Assembly: GCA_947453695.1 (NCBI GenBank)
Contig: CANGHW010000011.1
Span: 1-64,000 of the forward strand
Direction: 5' to 3'
DNA: 64,000 bases
DNA from: Opitutia bacterium
GTDB taxonomy: Bacteria > Verrucomicrobiota > Verrucomicrobiia > Opitutales > Opitutaceae
The first letter of the stretch is position 1, and each line of letters opens with the position of its first letter. The translations under genes and the position numbers were made by a program. The notes beneath the pieces were generated by a model. It ran no database searches, was not told where the DNA came from, and was given only the letters and a program-made list of their open reading frames with translations. Positions 51,132 through 60,428 of this stretch are shown piece after piece.

Positions 51132-52726
51132 TCCCCGACACGCTCCGAGCATTCGTCGGCATGCACCGCAATGAATTGGTGACGCGCACGCTTGAGCACG
51201 TCGAGTTGGTCTCATTGTCACTCTTGGCAGCAGTCGCGATCGGCATGCCGCTGGCCGTTGCGTTGCGTCGCAGCCGCCCGCTCTCCACGGGCTTCGTGGG
51301 CATGGCCAGCGTGGTGCAAACCGTGCCGAGTCTCGCCCTCTTGAGCTTGATGCTGCCGTTATTTGGCTTGGGAAGAAACAGCGCAGTGGCTGCTCTCTTT
51401 CTCTACGCGCTGCTGCCGGTAATCCGTAACACGCTGGTCGGTCTTGAAGGCGTCCCACTGAACATCGTCGATTCGGCCCGGGGCATCGGGATGAATCGGG
51501 TTCAGCTCTTCTGGGCAGTCGAACTGCCGCTCGCGCTGCCTACGATTTTCGCCGGCCTGCGCACCGCCGCGGTAATTAACGTGGGCGTCGCTACGCTCAG
51601 CGCCCTGGTCGGCGCGGGCGGCCTGGGCGTCTTCATCTTTCGCGGCGTCGCCAACAACCAGCCCCAGATCATTCTGCTCGGGGCACTACCGGCCGCGCTC
51701 CTGGCCCTCACCATCGACAGTCTGCTCGCGCTCGCCGAGCGCACCCTCCTCCGCCATACTTGGCGCGTCGCCGCCATCAGCGCTGTGATCCTCTCCGGTG
51801 TGCTGTTTGCCGTGTGGCGCCCCGTCCCCAGCACCGAGATCACCTTTGGTTTTCCCTCGGGATTCATCCAACGCCCGGACGGCTACGAGGCGTGGCGAAC
51901 GCAGTATGAAATTCCGGCTGTTCGCTACACCGAGCTCGATATGAGCCTGCTCTACAATTCGCTGCGCACCGGCGACATCGACGTGGCCTGCGGCTCGGCT
52001 CTGGACAGCCGCGTTGAGTCGCTCGGCCTTCGGGTCATCGCGGACGACCGGCATTCCTTCCCGAGCTACGAGGCCGCGCTCCTCGCCCGGGAACAGCTCT
52101 TTCAGCGCATCCCGGCTATGCGACCGTTGCTCGACAAGCTCGGCGGAGCCCTGTCCACCGAGACGATGCGTAAGCTTGTGCGACGCGTGGAACAAGACGG
52201 GCTCACGAACGAAGCCGTATCCCGCGAATTCCTGCGTGAGTGGACCAAGTCCGTCGGAATTGACTGGCAGGAGCGCCGCGCCCTCGCAAAACGCCCTGAG
52301 CTCGATGCCCCCGACATCATCATCGGCACCAAGTCCGCCACCTCCCAATACATCTTGGGCCGAATAATCGAGCAGCTGATTGACGGTGCCACGGGATGGA
52401 ACGCCCAGCTCAAATCCGGTCTGGGCAGCACGGCGATCTGCTTCGAATCACTACAACGCGGTGATATCGATCTCTATCCGGAATTTAACGGCATGTTGGC
52501 CGTGGCGATCTTCCAACTCGGCTCGGACACCACGAGCATGGACCGCCTGCGCAATGGAGCTGACCTGAATTCTTGGCTCAAACACGAGCTGGGACAACAG
52601 CATCACTTGGAATGGATGCCAACGTTCGGCTTCAGTAATGCCTACACCTTGATCGTGCGGGCAGACGACCCTCGCTTCGAGAACGTGCAAACCATGTCGC
52701 AACTCGCCGAGCTACTCCGGCGCTAA
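51128..52726 (+). CDS. OpuC-type permease fused to a circularly permuted binding protein
   Basis: A 532-residue protein. Residues 1-230 are an OpuCB/YehW-type permease with EAA loop (ARGIGMNRVQLFWAVELPLA). Residues 235-532 are the OpuCC/OsmF binding domain, but in swapped order. First comes the half that is normally C-terminal: FIQRPDGYEAWRTQY, LLYNSLRTGDIDVACGSALD, RVIADDRHSFPSYEAALLAR. Then, from about 395, the normally N-terminal half: PDIIIGTKSATSQYILGRII, ICFESLQRGDIDLYPEFNG, FGFSNAYTLIVRADD, TMSQLAEL. The cut falls exactly after the hinge helix SDLA. Both lobes keep their motifs, so the domain should fold and bind a quaternary amine or similar solute. Confidence 0.9.
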   Translation: MIPDTLRAFVGMHRNELVTRTLEHVELVSLSLLAAVAIGMPLAVALRRSRPLSTGFVGMASVVQTVPSLALLSLMLPLFGLGRNSAVAALFLYALLPVIRNTLVGLEGVPLNIVDSARGIGMNRVQLFWAVELPLALPTIFAGLRTAAVINVGVATLSALVGAGGLGVFIFRGVANNQPQIILLGALPAALLALTIDSLLALAERTLLRHTWRVAAISAVILSGVLFAVWRPVPSTEITFGFPSGFIQRPDGYEAWRTQYEIPAVRYTELDMSLLYNSLRTGDIDVACGSALDSRVESLGLRVIADDRHSFPSYEAALLAREQLFQRIPAMRPLLDKLGGALSTETMRKLVRRVEQDGLTNEAVSREFLREWTKSVGIDWQERRALAKRPELDAPDIIIGTKSATSQYILGRIIEQLIDGATGWNAQLKSGLGSTAICFESLQRGDIDLYPEFNGMLAVAIFQLGSDTTSMDRLRNGADLNSWLKHELGQQHHLEWMPTFGFSNAYTLIVRADDPRFENVQTMSQLAELLRR

Positions 52727-52746
52727 TCGCCGGAGCGCCGCACTTG

Positions 52747-54204
52747 CTACATGGCCGCGAGCAATTTCCGGAGCGTTTCGTCGACGAGCTTGGGGTTAGC
52801 TTTGCCCTTGGCGGCTTTCATGATCGGGCCCTTGAAGGCGTTGATCGCGCTATCCTTGCCGGCCTTGAACTCGGCGAGGGCCTTCGCGTTCACCGCGATT
52901 GAGTCGCGGCACCACTGCTCGAGTTCGTTGGTGTCAGTGGGCGCGGCTTTGAGGCCTTTGCGGTCGGCGATGGCATCCGGTTGATCGCCGGTGGCGGCCA
53001 TCTCAACGAAGATTTCCTTGGCGGCGTTGGTCAGCACCGTGCCGGCATCGAGCAGCTTCACGAGGGCGGCGATGTGGGCGGGACGCACGCGTGACGTCGC
53101 GAGCGAAAGATGCGCCGCCGCGAGTTCGCGGAGGAGGTCATTGACGATCCAGTTGCCGACGCCTTGGGCTTTGCCCGGACCAGCCAGCTGCGCGGTCTCC
53201 TCAAAGTAGTCAGCGAGCGCCCGATCCCAGACGAGAACAGACGTGAGCGTGTAAGGGAGCTGATACTGCTCCATGAAGCGGCGCTGTTTCGCAAAGGGTA
53301 GCTCGGGGCACTCGGCTTGGAGGCGGGATTTCCATTCGGCATCGACCTTCACGGGCATGAGGTCGGGGTCGGGAAAATAGCGGTAGTCGTGCGCATCTTC
53401 CTTCGAGCGCAGCGATTGGGAAGTGCCGGCCTGGCCATCGTAGTCACGTGTCTCCTGCACGATGGTGCCGCCGCGCTCGAGGACGGCGAGCTGGCGCTTG
53501 ATCTCGTGCTGAATGCCGTCGCGGACGAAGGAAATCGAGTTGAGGTTCTTCAGCTCGACCTTCGTGCCGAGCTTGGTCTCGCCCACCGGACGGATCGAGA
53601 TGTTGGCGTCGCAGCGAAGCTGCCCTTTCTCCATGTCGCAGTCGGAAATCCCTCCGTAGATCATCGTCGCGCGGAGCGAAGTGAGGTAGGCGTAGGCTTC
53701 ATCGGCCGTGTGCATCGCGGGATCAGAAACGATCTCCATGAGCGGTGTGCCGGCGCGGTTATAATCGATCAGCGAATCAGTCGCGCCGTGGTTGAGTTTA
53801 CCCACGTCTTCTTCGAGGTGAATGCGCGTAAGCGGGACTTTTTTGTGCTCGCCCATGATGTTGCGAGCGGAGCCGGGCAACTCGATCTCGACGGAGCCGC
53901 CGAGACAGATCGGCTGGTCGTATTGCGAGATCTGGTAGTTCTTCGGCGAATCCGGGTAGAAGTAATTTTTCCGGTCCCATTTGCAGACCGGCGCGATCTC
54001 GCAGCCGAGGAGGAGGCCGGCCTTGATGATGGCGTCGAGCGCGGCCTTGTTCATCACGGGCAGCGCACCGGGAAGAGCAAGGACGACGGGGTCGGTCAAC
54101 GTGTTGGGCTCGTGCCCGTAGCCAGCGGCGACGCGCGTAAACATCTTCGACTGAGTCTTGATCTGGACGTGGACCTCCAGACCGATGACGGCTTCGTAGT
54201 TCAT
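52747..54204 (-). CDS. gatB: Asp-tRNA(Asn)/Glu-tRNA(Gln) amidotransferase subunit B
   Basis: A 485-residue Gat[82 protein letters not shown] and the C-terminal YqeY-like tail domain. GatB binds mischarged tRNA and activates its acyl group with ATP. It starts by TGATG overlap with gatA. The minus-strand order gatC-gatA-gatB is complete. Confidence 0.97.
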   Translation of the reverse strand: MNYEAVIGLEVHVQIKTQSKMFTRVAAGYGHEPNTLTDPVVLALPGALPVMNKAALDAIIKAGLLLGCEIAPVCKWDRKNYFYPDSPKNYQISQYDQPICLGGSVEIELPGSARNIMGEHKKVPLTRIHLEEDVGKLNHGATDSLIDYNRAGTPLMEIVSDPAMHTADEAYAYLTSLRATMIYGGISDCDMEKGQLRCDANISIRPVGETKLGTKVELKNLNSISFVRDGIQHEIKRQLAVLERGGTIVQETRDYDGQAGTSQSLRSKEDAHDYRYFPDPDLMPVKVDAEWKSRLQAECPELPFAKQRRFMEQYQLPYTLTSVLVWDRALADYFEETAQLAGPGKAQGVGNWIVNDLLRELAAAHLSLATSRVRPAHIAALVKLLDAGTVLTNAAKEIFVEMAATGDQPDAIADRKGLKAAPTDTNELEQWCRDSIAVNAKALAEFKAGKDSAINAFKGPIMKAAKGKANPKLVDETLRKLLAAM

Positions 54205-55667
54205 CAAAGTGAGGGAAATTTCGCAGACCAGTCGTGCCCTTGCTCGTAGGAGCGGGCGATGGCGAGGAGGTTGGATTCTTGGAAGGGTTGGCCAATGAGC
54301 TGGGCGCCAATGGGCAGGCCGCTCTGGGTGAATCCGCAGGGGACGCTGATCGCGGGGAGGCCGGCGAGGTTCACGCCGATCGTATAGATATCGAGGAGAT
54401 ACATCGCGAGTGGATCGGCTTTCTCGCCGATCTTGAACGCGGGCACAGGCGAAGTGGGCGTGAGCAACGCGTCGACCTCGCGGAAGGCATTGAGAAAGTC
54501 CTGGCGGATGAGCGTGCGGACCTTTTGCGCGCGAAGGTAGTAGGCGTCGTAGTAGCCGGAACTGAGCACGTAGGTGCCGAGGATGATGCGACGCTTCACC
54601 TCGGGGCCAAAGCCCTCGGCGCGCGATTGGAAGTAGAGATCGACGACGTCCTTCGCCGCGGTCGAGCGATGGCCGTAGCGGATGCCGTCGTAGCGCCCGA
54701 GATTTGAGGAGGCCTCGGCCGTCGCAATGACGTAGTAGGTGTCTAGGCAGTATTGAGTGTGCGGCAGTGAGACTTCGCGGATTTCGCAGCCCTGCGATTT
54801 GTAGAACGCGATGGCTTTCTCGACGGCGGCACCAATCTCGGGATCGAGGCCTTCGGCGAAATACTCTTTCGGGATGCCGAGTTTCCACGGGCCTTTGCGC
54901 TTCGTCAGCTCGGCGCGGTAGTCGGGAATGTCGGTCTTGAAGGACGTGGAGTCGCGCTCGTCATGACCGGCGATGGCGCCGAGCACGATGGCGGCATCCT
55001 CGACGGTGCGCGCGAAGGGACCGATCTGGTCGAGCGACGACGCGTAGGCGATAAGGCCAAAACGCGAGACGAGGCCGTAGGTGGGCTTGAGGCCGACCAC
55101 GCCGCAGAGGGCGGCGGGCTGGCGAATCGAGCCGCCCGTGTCGGAGCCGAGCGTCGCGATGGCTTCGCCAGCGGCGAGCGCGGCGGAACTGCCGCCCGAA
55201 GAGCCGCCGGGGACGCGCGAGGTGTCCCAGGGGTTGCCGGTGGGGCCAAAAGCAGAATTTTCCGTGGACGAGCCCATCGCGAACTCATCGCAATTCAGGC
55301 GCCCCCAGAGGACGGCGCCGGCACGGCGTAGTTTTTCGGTAACCGTCGCGTCGTAGGGCGAGACGAAGTTCTTGAGCATCTTGCTCGATGCCGTGAGCGG
55401 CTGACCGGTGACGGCGATCACGTCTTTCAGGCCGATCGGAATGCCGTCGAGTGCGCCGCGCGACTGGCCGGCGGCGCGACGGGCATCGGAGGCGGCAGCC
55501 TGCGCGAGCGCATCGGCTTCGTCGAAGGAGTTGAAGGCGTGGACCCGCGGCTCAACCGACTTGGTCCGGGCGACGACGGCCTGAGTAAGCTCGACCGACG
55601 TTAGTTTCTTCGCGTCTAGTGCAGCGGCCAGCGAGGTGATCGGTTGATAGAAGAGTTCGGAGGACAT
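54204..55667 (-). CDS. gatA: Asp-tRNA(Asn)/Glu-tRNA(Gln) amidotransferase subunit A
   Basis: A 487-residue amidase-signature protein. The Lys-Ser-Ser triad is in [29 protein letters not shown] and [12 protein letters not shown]. GatA releases ammonia from glutamine and channels it to GatB. The ATG at 55667 is preferred over a GTG four codons upstream that overlaps gatC. Confidence 0.97.
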   Translation of the reverse strand: MSSELFYQPITSLAAALDAKKLTSVELTQAVVARTKSVEPRVHAFNSFDEADALAQAAASDARRAAGQSRGALDGIPIGLKDVIAVTGQPLTASSKMLKNFVSPYDATVTEKLRRAGAVLWGRLNCDEFAMGSSTENSAFGPTGNPWDTSRVPGGSSGGSSAALAAGEAIATLGSDTGGSIRQPAALCGVVGLKPTYGLVSRFGLIAYASSLDQIGPFARTVEDAAIVLGAIAGHDERDSTSFKTDIPDYRAELTKRKGPWKLGIPKEYFAEGLDPEIGAAVEKAIAFYKSQGCEIREVSLPHTQYCLDTYYVIATAEASSNLGRYDGIRYGHRSTAAKDVVDLYFQSRAEGFGPEVKRRIILGTYVLSSGYYDAYYLRAQKVRTLIRQDFLNAFREVDALLTPTSPVPAFKIGEKADPLAMYLLDIYTIGVNLAGLPAISVPCGFTQSGLPIGAQLIGQPFQESNLLAIARSYEQGHDWSAKFPSL

Positions 55668-55675
55668 GGCAGGGT

Positions 55676-55966
55676 TCACTCCACAACTTTCGGCACGACG
55701 ACCATGTTTTCACGCTGCGCTGGTGCATTGCGGAGCGCATCGACCACGGCGAGTCCAGGACGAGCGACATCGGGCTGCCACACGTTAAAGACCGGCGACG
55801 CGTGGGCGGTAGGCTCAACGCCCGTCACGTCGACCTTGGCGAGCTGCTCGATGTGGTGAAGCACATCGCCGAGCTGCTGGGAAAACTTCTCCTTCTCCTC
55901 AGGCGTAAGCGCGAGGCGGGCGAGCTTGGCGATATGGTTGATGTCGAGCTGGGGAGCGGAGGACAT
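55676..55966 (-). CDS. gatC: Asp-tRNA(Asn)/Glu-tRNA(Gln) amidotransferase subunit C
   Basis: A 96-residue Gat[21 protein letters not shown] at the N terminus, then [18 protein letters not shown]. It wraps around GatA and stabilises the complex. The stop lies 8 bp before gatA, and the start is 2 bp after the pheT stop. Confidence 0.95.
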   Translation of the reverse strand: MSSAPQLDINHIAKLARLALTPEEKEKFSQQLGDVLHHIEQLAKVDVTGVEPTAHASPVFNVWQPDVARPGLAVVDALRNAPAQRENMVVVPKVVE

Positions 55967-55968
55967 GG

Positions 55969-58440
55969 TTATTTCCGAATCTGCCAGGCGGTGGTCTTCG
56001 CGACTTCGTCTTGGATCTTGTTGAACGCGGCGTTCACCTCGTCGTCGGTGAGGGTGCGGTCGGCGGCACGGAAGACGAAGCTGAACGCGAGGCTCTTCTT
56101 GCCCTCGGGCATGCCCTGACCGGCGTAAACGTCGAACACGCTCACGCTCTCGAGCGCGAAGGCGTTGCCGACGGCGGCGCGGGCGAGTTTGGCGAGGGTC
56201 TTTTGGACTTCAGTGGATGTCGTGGCGGCATCGACGACGAGGGCGAGATCACGCAACGCGGCAGGCAGGAGGCTGAACTCAGCGAAGCGGCGGCGCGTGG
56301 CGTCACCGGAGATTTTCGCCGGGAGAATGGCAAAGATGCCGGCGTAGATTTTGCCTTCGAGGCCCAGTGATTTCGCCAGCGCGAGATCGACGAGGCCAAA
56401 GCTGGCGCTCCAACCGCCGAATTGGATCTGTCCGGCCGTCGCAGCGTGACCGGTCTGCCAACCAAAGGTCGGCGCGACGACGGACGTGAGTGGTTGACGG
56501 GCGAAGTCGATGCCGGCGGCGGCGGCGAGCGCGCCGACGTGATGCTTGGCGGCGTAGAAATCGGCGGGCTCGCGCTTGAGCCACGAGCGATCGTTGACGG
56601 GCTCGGCCATCACGAAAGCGACGGCGGCGCACTCGAGATTCTGGCCGTTGTGCTCAATGAAGACGCGGCCGGTTTCGCAGAGGCGCGAGGCAGCGACGCC
56701 GCGGGATTGATTGAGCTTCAGCGATTCGAGCAGCCCAGTGATGAGCGTCGGACGCAGGTGTGACTGGTCTTCCGTGAACGGATTCGCGAGGGCGAGTTCG
56801 GTCGCGGCGGGCGCAGTGCACCACGCGGCGATCTCCTTGGCAGGACGGAGAGTGTAGTTGACGCACTCGTGGAAATCGTGGCCGACGAGGTAGTCGGTAA
56901 CGCGACGATTGAAGAGGACGATAGGATCGTCGTCGCCGACGAGGCCCGGAGACGAAACGACAGTAGCGGGAATTTTCTCTGTGCCGTAGAGGCGGAGCAC
57001 TTCCTCGACAAGGTCGATGGGACGGTCAAGGTCGTCACGCCAGCTGGGGATGCCGACCGTCCACGCGGGCCCGCGCGCGGGATGCACCGTGGGCTCTTCG
57101 CGGGTGATAGTGAGCTCGAGGGCCTCGAAGGCGGCGCGCATATCGGCGGCCGGAATATCGAAGCCGAGTTTCTCCGTGATGAAGTCGTGGGTGACGACGA
57201 TCTCACGCTGCCACGGGACATCGCTGCCGACCGTGAAGGCGGGACCGACGACCTGACCGCCGGCGGTCTCGATGATGAGGTCAATCGCGCGGTAGGCGTT
57301 TTCCAACGTGGCGTGCGAATCAACACCGCGCTCGTAGCGGTAAGACGAGTCGGAGGAGAGCGCGAGTCTGCGCGAAGTGGCGCGAATCGACTGCTTCTTG
57401 AAGATGGCGCACTCGATGACGAGGTCGGTGGTGTCGGCGCTAACGCCGGAATCGACGCCGCCCATGATACCGGCGACGACGACGGGCTTTTGCGCATCGG
57501 CAATGACAAGCATCGACGCGCTGAGCGCGCGCTCTTTGCTATCGAGGGTCGTGAGCTTTTCGCCCTCGGTGGCGCGGCGCACGACGATGGAGGCACCGCC
57601 GAGCTTGCGCGCGTCGAAGGCGTGCAAGGGCTGGCCGGTCTCAAGCATCACGTAGTTGCCGACGTCCACGACATTATTGATCGGACGAAGACCGACGGCG
57701 GTGAGACGACGTTGGAGCCACTCGGGGCTCGGCCCGATCTTCACGCCGGTGATGACGTGAGCGGTGTAAAGTGGGCAATCTTCAGGGCTCTCGACGCGAA
57801 CGGAGGCGAGCAAATCAGGGCGCGAGGCTACGTCGACGGGAAGGCCGCGGAATTTTTCCTGCGGGTAAAGCAATGGAAGTTTGAACCACGCGGCGAGTTC
57901 ACGCGCGATGCCGAGGTGCGACTGGCAGTCGGGGCGGTTGGGCGTGATCTCGATGTCGAAGACGGTGTCTCCGGGAGGAAGCACAGCGTTGATCGGCGTG
58001 CCGAGCGCGGGCGAGCCGTCAAGGATGAGCAGGCCGTTACCAGCCGGCAGACCGATCTCATCGGGGCCGCACATCATGCCCTGAGACTCGTGACCGTATT
58101 TTTTCGACTGCGTGATCTTGAAATCTCCCGGCAAGACTGCGCCGGGCAAGGCGACCGGCACGCGGCGGCCAGGGTCGCAGTTGTGCGCGCCGCAGACGAT
58201 CGACTTTACACCACCGGCCGGGCCGACATCGACGGTGCAAAGCGAGATCTCCTTCTTGGGGTTCGGAACCTTGGTGCGGGTCAGGATTTCGCCGACGACC
58301 ACCAGATCGAGTTTCGGGGCGCCAGTGTTGATGATACCTTCGACCTCGAAGCCAAGGAAGGTGATGGCGCGGGAAATCTCGTCATTCGAGACACCTGCGA
58401 GCGCGACGTAGTCGTTGAGCCAGTTAAGGGAAATTTTCAT
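55969..58440 (-). CDS. pheT: Phenylalanine-tRNA ligase beta subunit
   Basis: An 823-residue PheT with all usual domains: tRNA-binding OB fold (VVVGEILTRTKVPNPKKEIS, CGAHNCDPGRRVPVALPGAV), B3/B4 editing (ITPNRPDCQSHLGIARELAA), B5 and catalytic-like core, and the C-terminal anticodon-binding fold (FSLLPAALRDLALVVDAATT). It pairs with PheS as an alpha2-beta2 enzyme. The start is ATG at 58440, 9 bp after the pheS stop. Confidence 0.97.
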   Translation of the reverse strand: MKISLNWLNDYVALAGVSNDEISRAITFLGFEVEGIINTGAPKLDLVVVGEILTRTKVPNPKKEISLCTVDVGPAGGVKSIVCGAHNCDPGRRVPVALPGAVLPGDFKITQSKKYGHESQGMMCGPDEIGLPAGNGLLILDGSPALGTPINAVLPPGDTVFDIEITPNRPDCQSHLGIARELAAWFKLPLLYPQEKFRGLPVDVASRPDLLASVRVESPEDCPLYTAHVITGVKIGPSPEWLQRRLTAVGLRPINNVVDVGNYVMLETGQPLHAFDARKLGGASIVVRRATEGEKLTTLDSKERALSASMLVIADAQKPVVVAGIMGGVDSGVSADTTDLVIECAIFKKQSIRATSRRLALSSDSSYRYERGVDSHATLENAYRAIDLIIETAGGQVVGPAFTVGSDVPWQREIVVTHDFITEKLGFDIPAADMRAAFEALELTITREEPTVHPARGPAWTVGIPSWRDDLDRPIDLVEEVLRLYGTEKIPATVVSSPGLVGDDDPIVLFNRRVTDYLVGHDFHECVNYTLRPAKEIAAWCTAPAATELALANPFTEDQSHLRPTLITGLLESLKLNQSRGVAASRLCETGRVFIEHNGQNLECAAVAFVMAEPVNDRSWLKREPADFYAAKHHVGALAAAAGIDFARQPLTSVVAPTFGWQTGHAATAGQIQFGGWSASFGLVDLALAKSLGLEGKIYAGIFAILPAKISGDATRRRFAEFSLLPAALRDLALVVDAATTSTEVQKTLAKLARAAVGNAFALESVSVFDVYAGQGMPEGKKSLAFSFVFRAADRTLTDDEVNAAFNKIQDEVAKTTAWQIRK

Positions 58441-58449
58441 CGGCGGAGC

Positions 58450-59493
58450 TCAGGCAAACTGCTTCAGGAAACGGAGGTCGTTTTGGTAGAAATAACGAAT
58501 GTCATCGATGCCGTAGAGGAGCATCGCGAGGCGCTCGAGGCCCATGCCGAAAGCGTAGCCGCTCCAAACCTCGGGGTCGTAGCCAACGTCGGCGAACACG
58601 GTCGGATCGACCATGCCGCAGCCGCCAATCTCGATCCACGGCTTCTTCACTTTCGGGAGATGCGTTGCGCTCAAATCCACTTCGAAGCTTGGTTCGGTGT
58701 AGCCGAAGTAGTGCGGGCGGAAACGGGTCTTGGTGTCTTTGCCGAGGAGCGAAGCGAAGATGTAGTCGAGGAGGGCCTTGAGGTCGCGGACGGTGACGTT
58801 CTTGTCGACGTAGAGGCACTCGAGTTGGTGGAAGTTGGCGGAGTGCGTGGCGTCAGTGGTGTCGCGACGGTAAACACGGCCGGGCGAGACGATGCGGATG
58901 GGCGGCTTGCCCTTGAGCATGGTGCGAATCTGCACGGACGACGTGTGCGTGCGGAGAAGGTATTTCTCGTCGGGATTTTTCTTCGAGACGTTGGCGAAGC
59001 GGGAGGACGCCGGGAAATAAAACGTGTCCTTCTCGTCACGCGCCGGGTGATCAGCGGGCGTGTTGAGCGCGTCGAAGCAATAATACTCGGTCTCGACCTC
59101 GGGGCCGTCGGCGACGGTGAAGCCGACCTTGCGGAGAATGCGGCACATTTCTTCGCGGACCAATGTGAGCGGATGGTAGGTGCCGGGGCCGATGTCGGGC
59201 GAAGGGAGCGTGGAGTCGACGGCGGGGCCAAGCTGGGCGGTGAGTTCGGCGGCTTCGATCTGCGCGAGGGCGGCATCGAGGAGGACTTGGACGCGGCCCT
59301 TCGTCTCATTGATGAGCTTGCCGAGCGCGGGCCGCTGTTCCTTCGGGACAGTGCCCATCTGCTTCATCAGCGCGGTGAGTTCGCCATTGGGGCCGACGTA
59401 GCGGGCCTTGGCGGCCTCGAACTCGGGGCGCGTCTGCAACGCGGCGAGCTCAGGGGTGGCTTTGGCAACGAGGGCGGAGAGTTGGTCTTGCAT
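58450..59493 (-). CDS. pheS: Phenylalanine-tRNA ligase alpha subunit
   Basis: A 347-residue PheS: an N-terminal coiled coil, then HPLTLVREEMCRILRKVGF, motif 2 (RIVSPGRVYRRDTTDATHSA), FHQLECLYVDKNVT and motif 3 (GYAFGMGLERLAMLLYGIDD). The ATG at 59493 is the family start; a longer frame upstream is unlike PheS. A 31-bp dispersed repeat lies 21 bp upstream in the likely leader. The terminator of rplT lies between the ribosomal genes and pheS. Confidence 0.97.
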   Translation of the reverse strand: MQDQLSALVAKATPELAALQTRPEFEAAKARYVGPNGELTALMKQMGTVPKEQRPALGKLINETKGRVQVLLDAALAQIEAAELTAQLGPAVDSTLPSPDIGPGTYHPLTLVREEMCRILRKVGFTVADGPEVETEYYCFDALNTPADHPARDEKDTFYFPASSRFANVSKKNPDEKYLLRTHTSSVQIRTMLKGKPPIRIVSPGRVYRRDTTDATHSANFHQLECLYVDKNVTVRDLKALLDYIFASLLGKDTKTRFRPHYFGYTEPSFEVDLSATHLPKVKKPWIEIGGCGMVDPTVFADVGYDPEVWSGYAFGMGLERLAMLLYGIDDIRYFYQNDLRFLKQFA

Positions 59494-59513
59494 GGAAAAG
59501 GGAAGGACTAGGT

Positions 59514-59544
59514 TTGCCCACGGAACACACGGAATACACGGAAA
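59514..59544 (-). repeat. 31-bp dispersed repeat, copy 2
   Basis: On the minus strand the copy reads three 9-bp TTCCGTGT-type units, then GCAA, as in copy 1 at 13991-14021 (29 of 31 identical). It lies in the leader of pheS, between the rplT terminator and the pheS start. Confidence 0.75.
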
Positions 59545-59585
59545 TTTAAGAAAGATTTTCCGCGGGCGGCTCAAACCGGACGGAC

Positions 59586-59624
59586 AAAAAAAGAGGACGG
59601 CGCTTCGGATGAAGCCCGTCCTCT
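59586..59624 (-). terminator. Terminator of rpmI-rplT
   Basis: AGAGGACG (59592) pairs with CGTCCTCT (59617) with inner pairs GCTTC/GAAGC; on the minus strand the stem is followed by seven T. It lies 46 bp after the rplT stop and separates the ribosomal genes from pheST. Confidence 0.88.
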
Positions 59625-59669
59625 GAAAGTGAACCAAGAACGAGCCGGTTGGCTCGCGTTGGAATCGGA

Positions 59670-60053
59670 TTAGGCCTTCTTCGCTGCGGCTGCCTTGGTC
59701 TTCAAGGCGTCCTGAGCTTTCTTGACCAAGCCGGTGAAGGCTACCTCGTCACGGATCGCGAGATCGCTGAGGACCTTGCGGTCGAGCGTGATGTTCGCGG
59801 CGGCGAGGCCTTCGATAAAGCGGCTGTAAGTGATGCCATTGTTACGGCAGGCGGCGTTGAGACGCACGATCCAGAGCGAGCGAAAATCGCCCTTCTTCTT
59901 CTTACGGGCCGCGTAGGCGTATTGCCAAGCGTGCTGGACAGCTTCTTTCGCGTAGCGGAAGAGCTTGGATTTGTTGCCGAAATAGCCCTTGGCGTATTTC
60001 AGGACTTTCTTGCGGCGCTTGCGCGACGCGGGGGAGTTTGTTGCACGAGCCAT
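59670..60053 (-). CDS. rplT: 50S ribosomal protein L20
   Basis: A 127-residue L20: ARATNSPASRKRRKKVLKYA, GYFGNKSKLFRYAKEAVQHA, RSLWIVRLNAACRNNGITYS. An assembly protein of the large subunit that in many bacteria represses its own operon by binding the mRNA leader. It lies downstream of rpmI. Confidence 0.97.
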   Translation of the reverse strand: MARATNSPASRKRRKKVLKYAKGYFGNKSKLFRYAKEAVQHAWQYAYAARKKKKGDFRSLWIVRLNAACRNNGITYSRFIEGLAAANITLDRKVLSDLAIRDEVAFTGLVKKAQDALKTKAAAAKKA

Positions 60054-60144
60054 GTTGTATTATGTTTTGGTTAGTCGTCGGCAGGTCGGCTTAGTTCACC
60101 TGCCGGACGAAGTTATGGTTGATGCCTTGCGCAGACGGCCTGGA

Positions 60145-60339
60145 TTAGAGGCCGAACGGCAGAGCCCGTTTGAGGGCTTCAGCATGGCCAGCGGCGACGA
60201 GTTTGTCCTTGGAGGCACGACGTTTGGACTTCGTGCTCTTCGCAGACAGCAGGTGCCGGAAGCCGGGCGTGCGGCGAATCAGCTTTCCGGTTCCGGAGAG
60301 TTTGAAGCGCTTGGCGACGGACTTTTTGGTCTTTTGCAT
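60145..60339 (-). CDS. rpmI: 50S ribosomal protein L35
   Basis: A 64-residue L35: QKTKKSVAKRFKLSGTGKLI, RRTPGFRHLLSAKSTKSKRR. The usual upstream partner infC is absent; the gene upstream is ggt. The promoter must lie in the 89 bp before rpmI, but I could not identify it. Confidence 0.96.
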   Translation of the reverse strand: MQKTKKSVAKRFKLSGTGKLIRRTPGFRHLLSAKSTKSKRRASKDKLVAAGHAEALKRALPFGL

Positions 60340-60428
60340 GGAGGGAGTGGATGAAAACAGAGAAGCCGGGCGCGGCTGTAAAGGGCAAACTTAGCGGTGA
60401 ACCTGCCCAACAACCGAACGAAAGGGCC

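Noticed and set aside
56869-59511. An 880-codon open frame on the plus strand, antisense to pheT and pheS
   Set aside because: It mirrors highly conserved, correctly placed pheT and pheS. Strong GC bias at third positions of the real genes keeps the antisense frame free of stops; the peptide has no family pattern.
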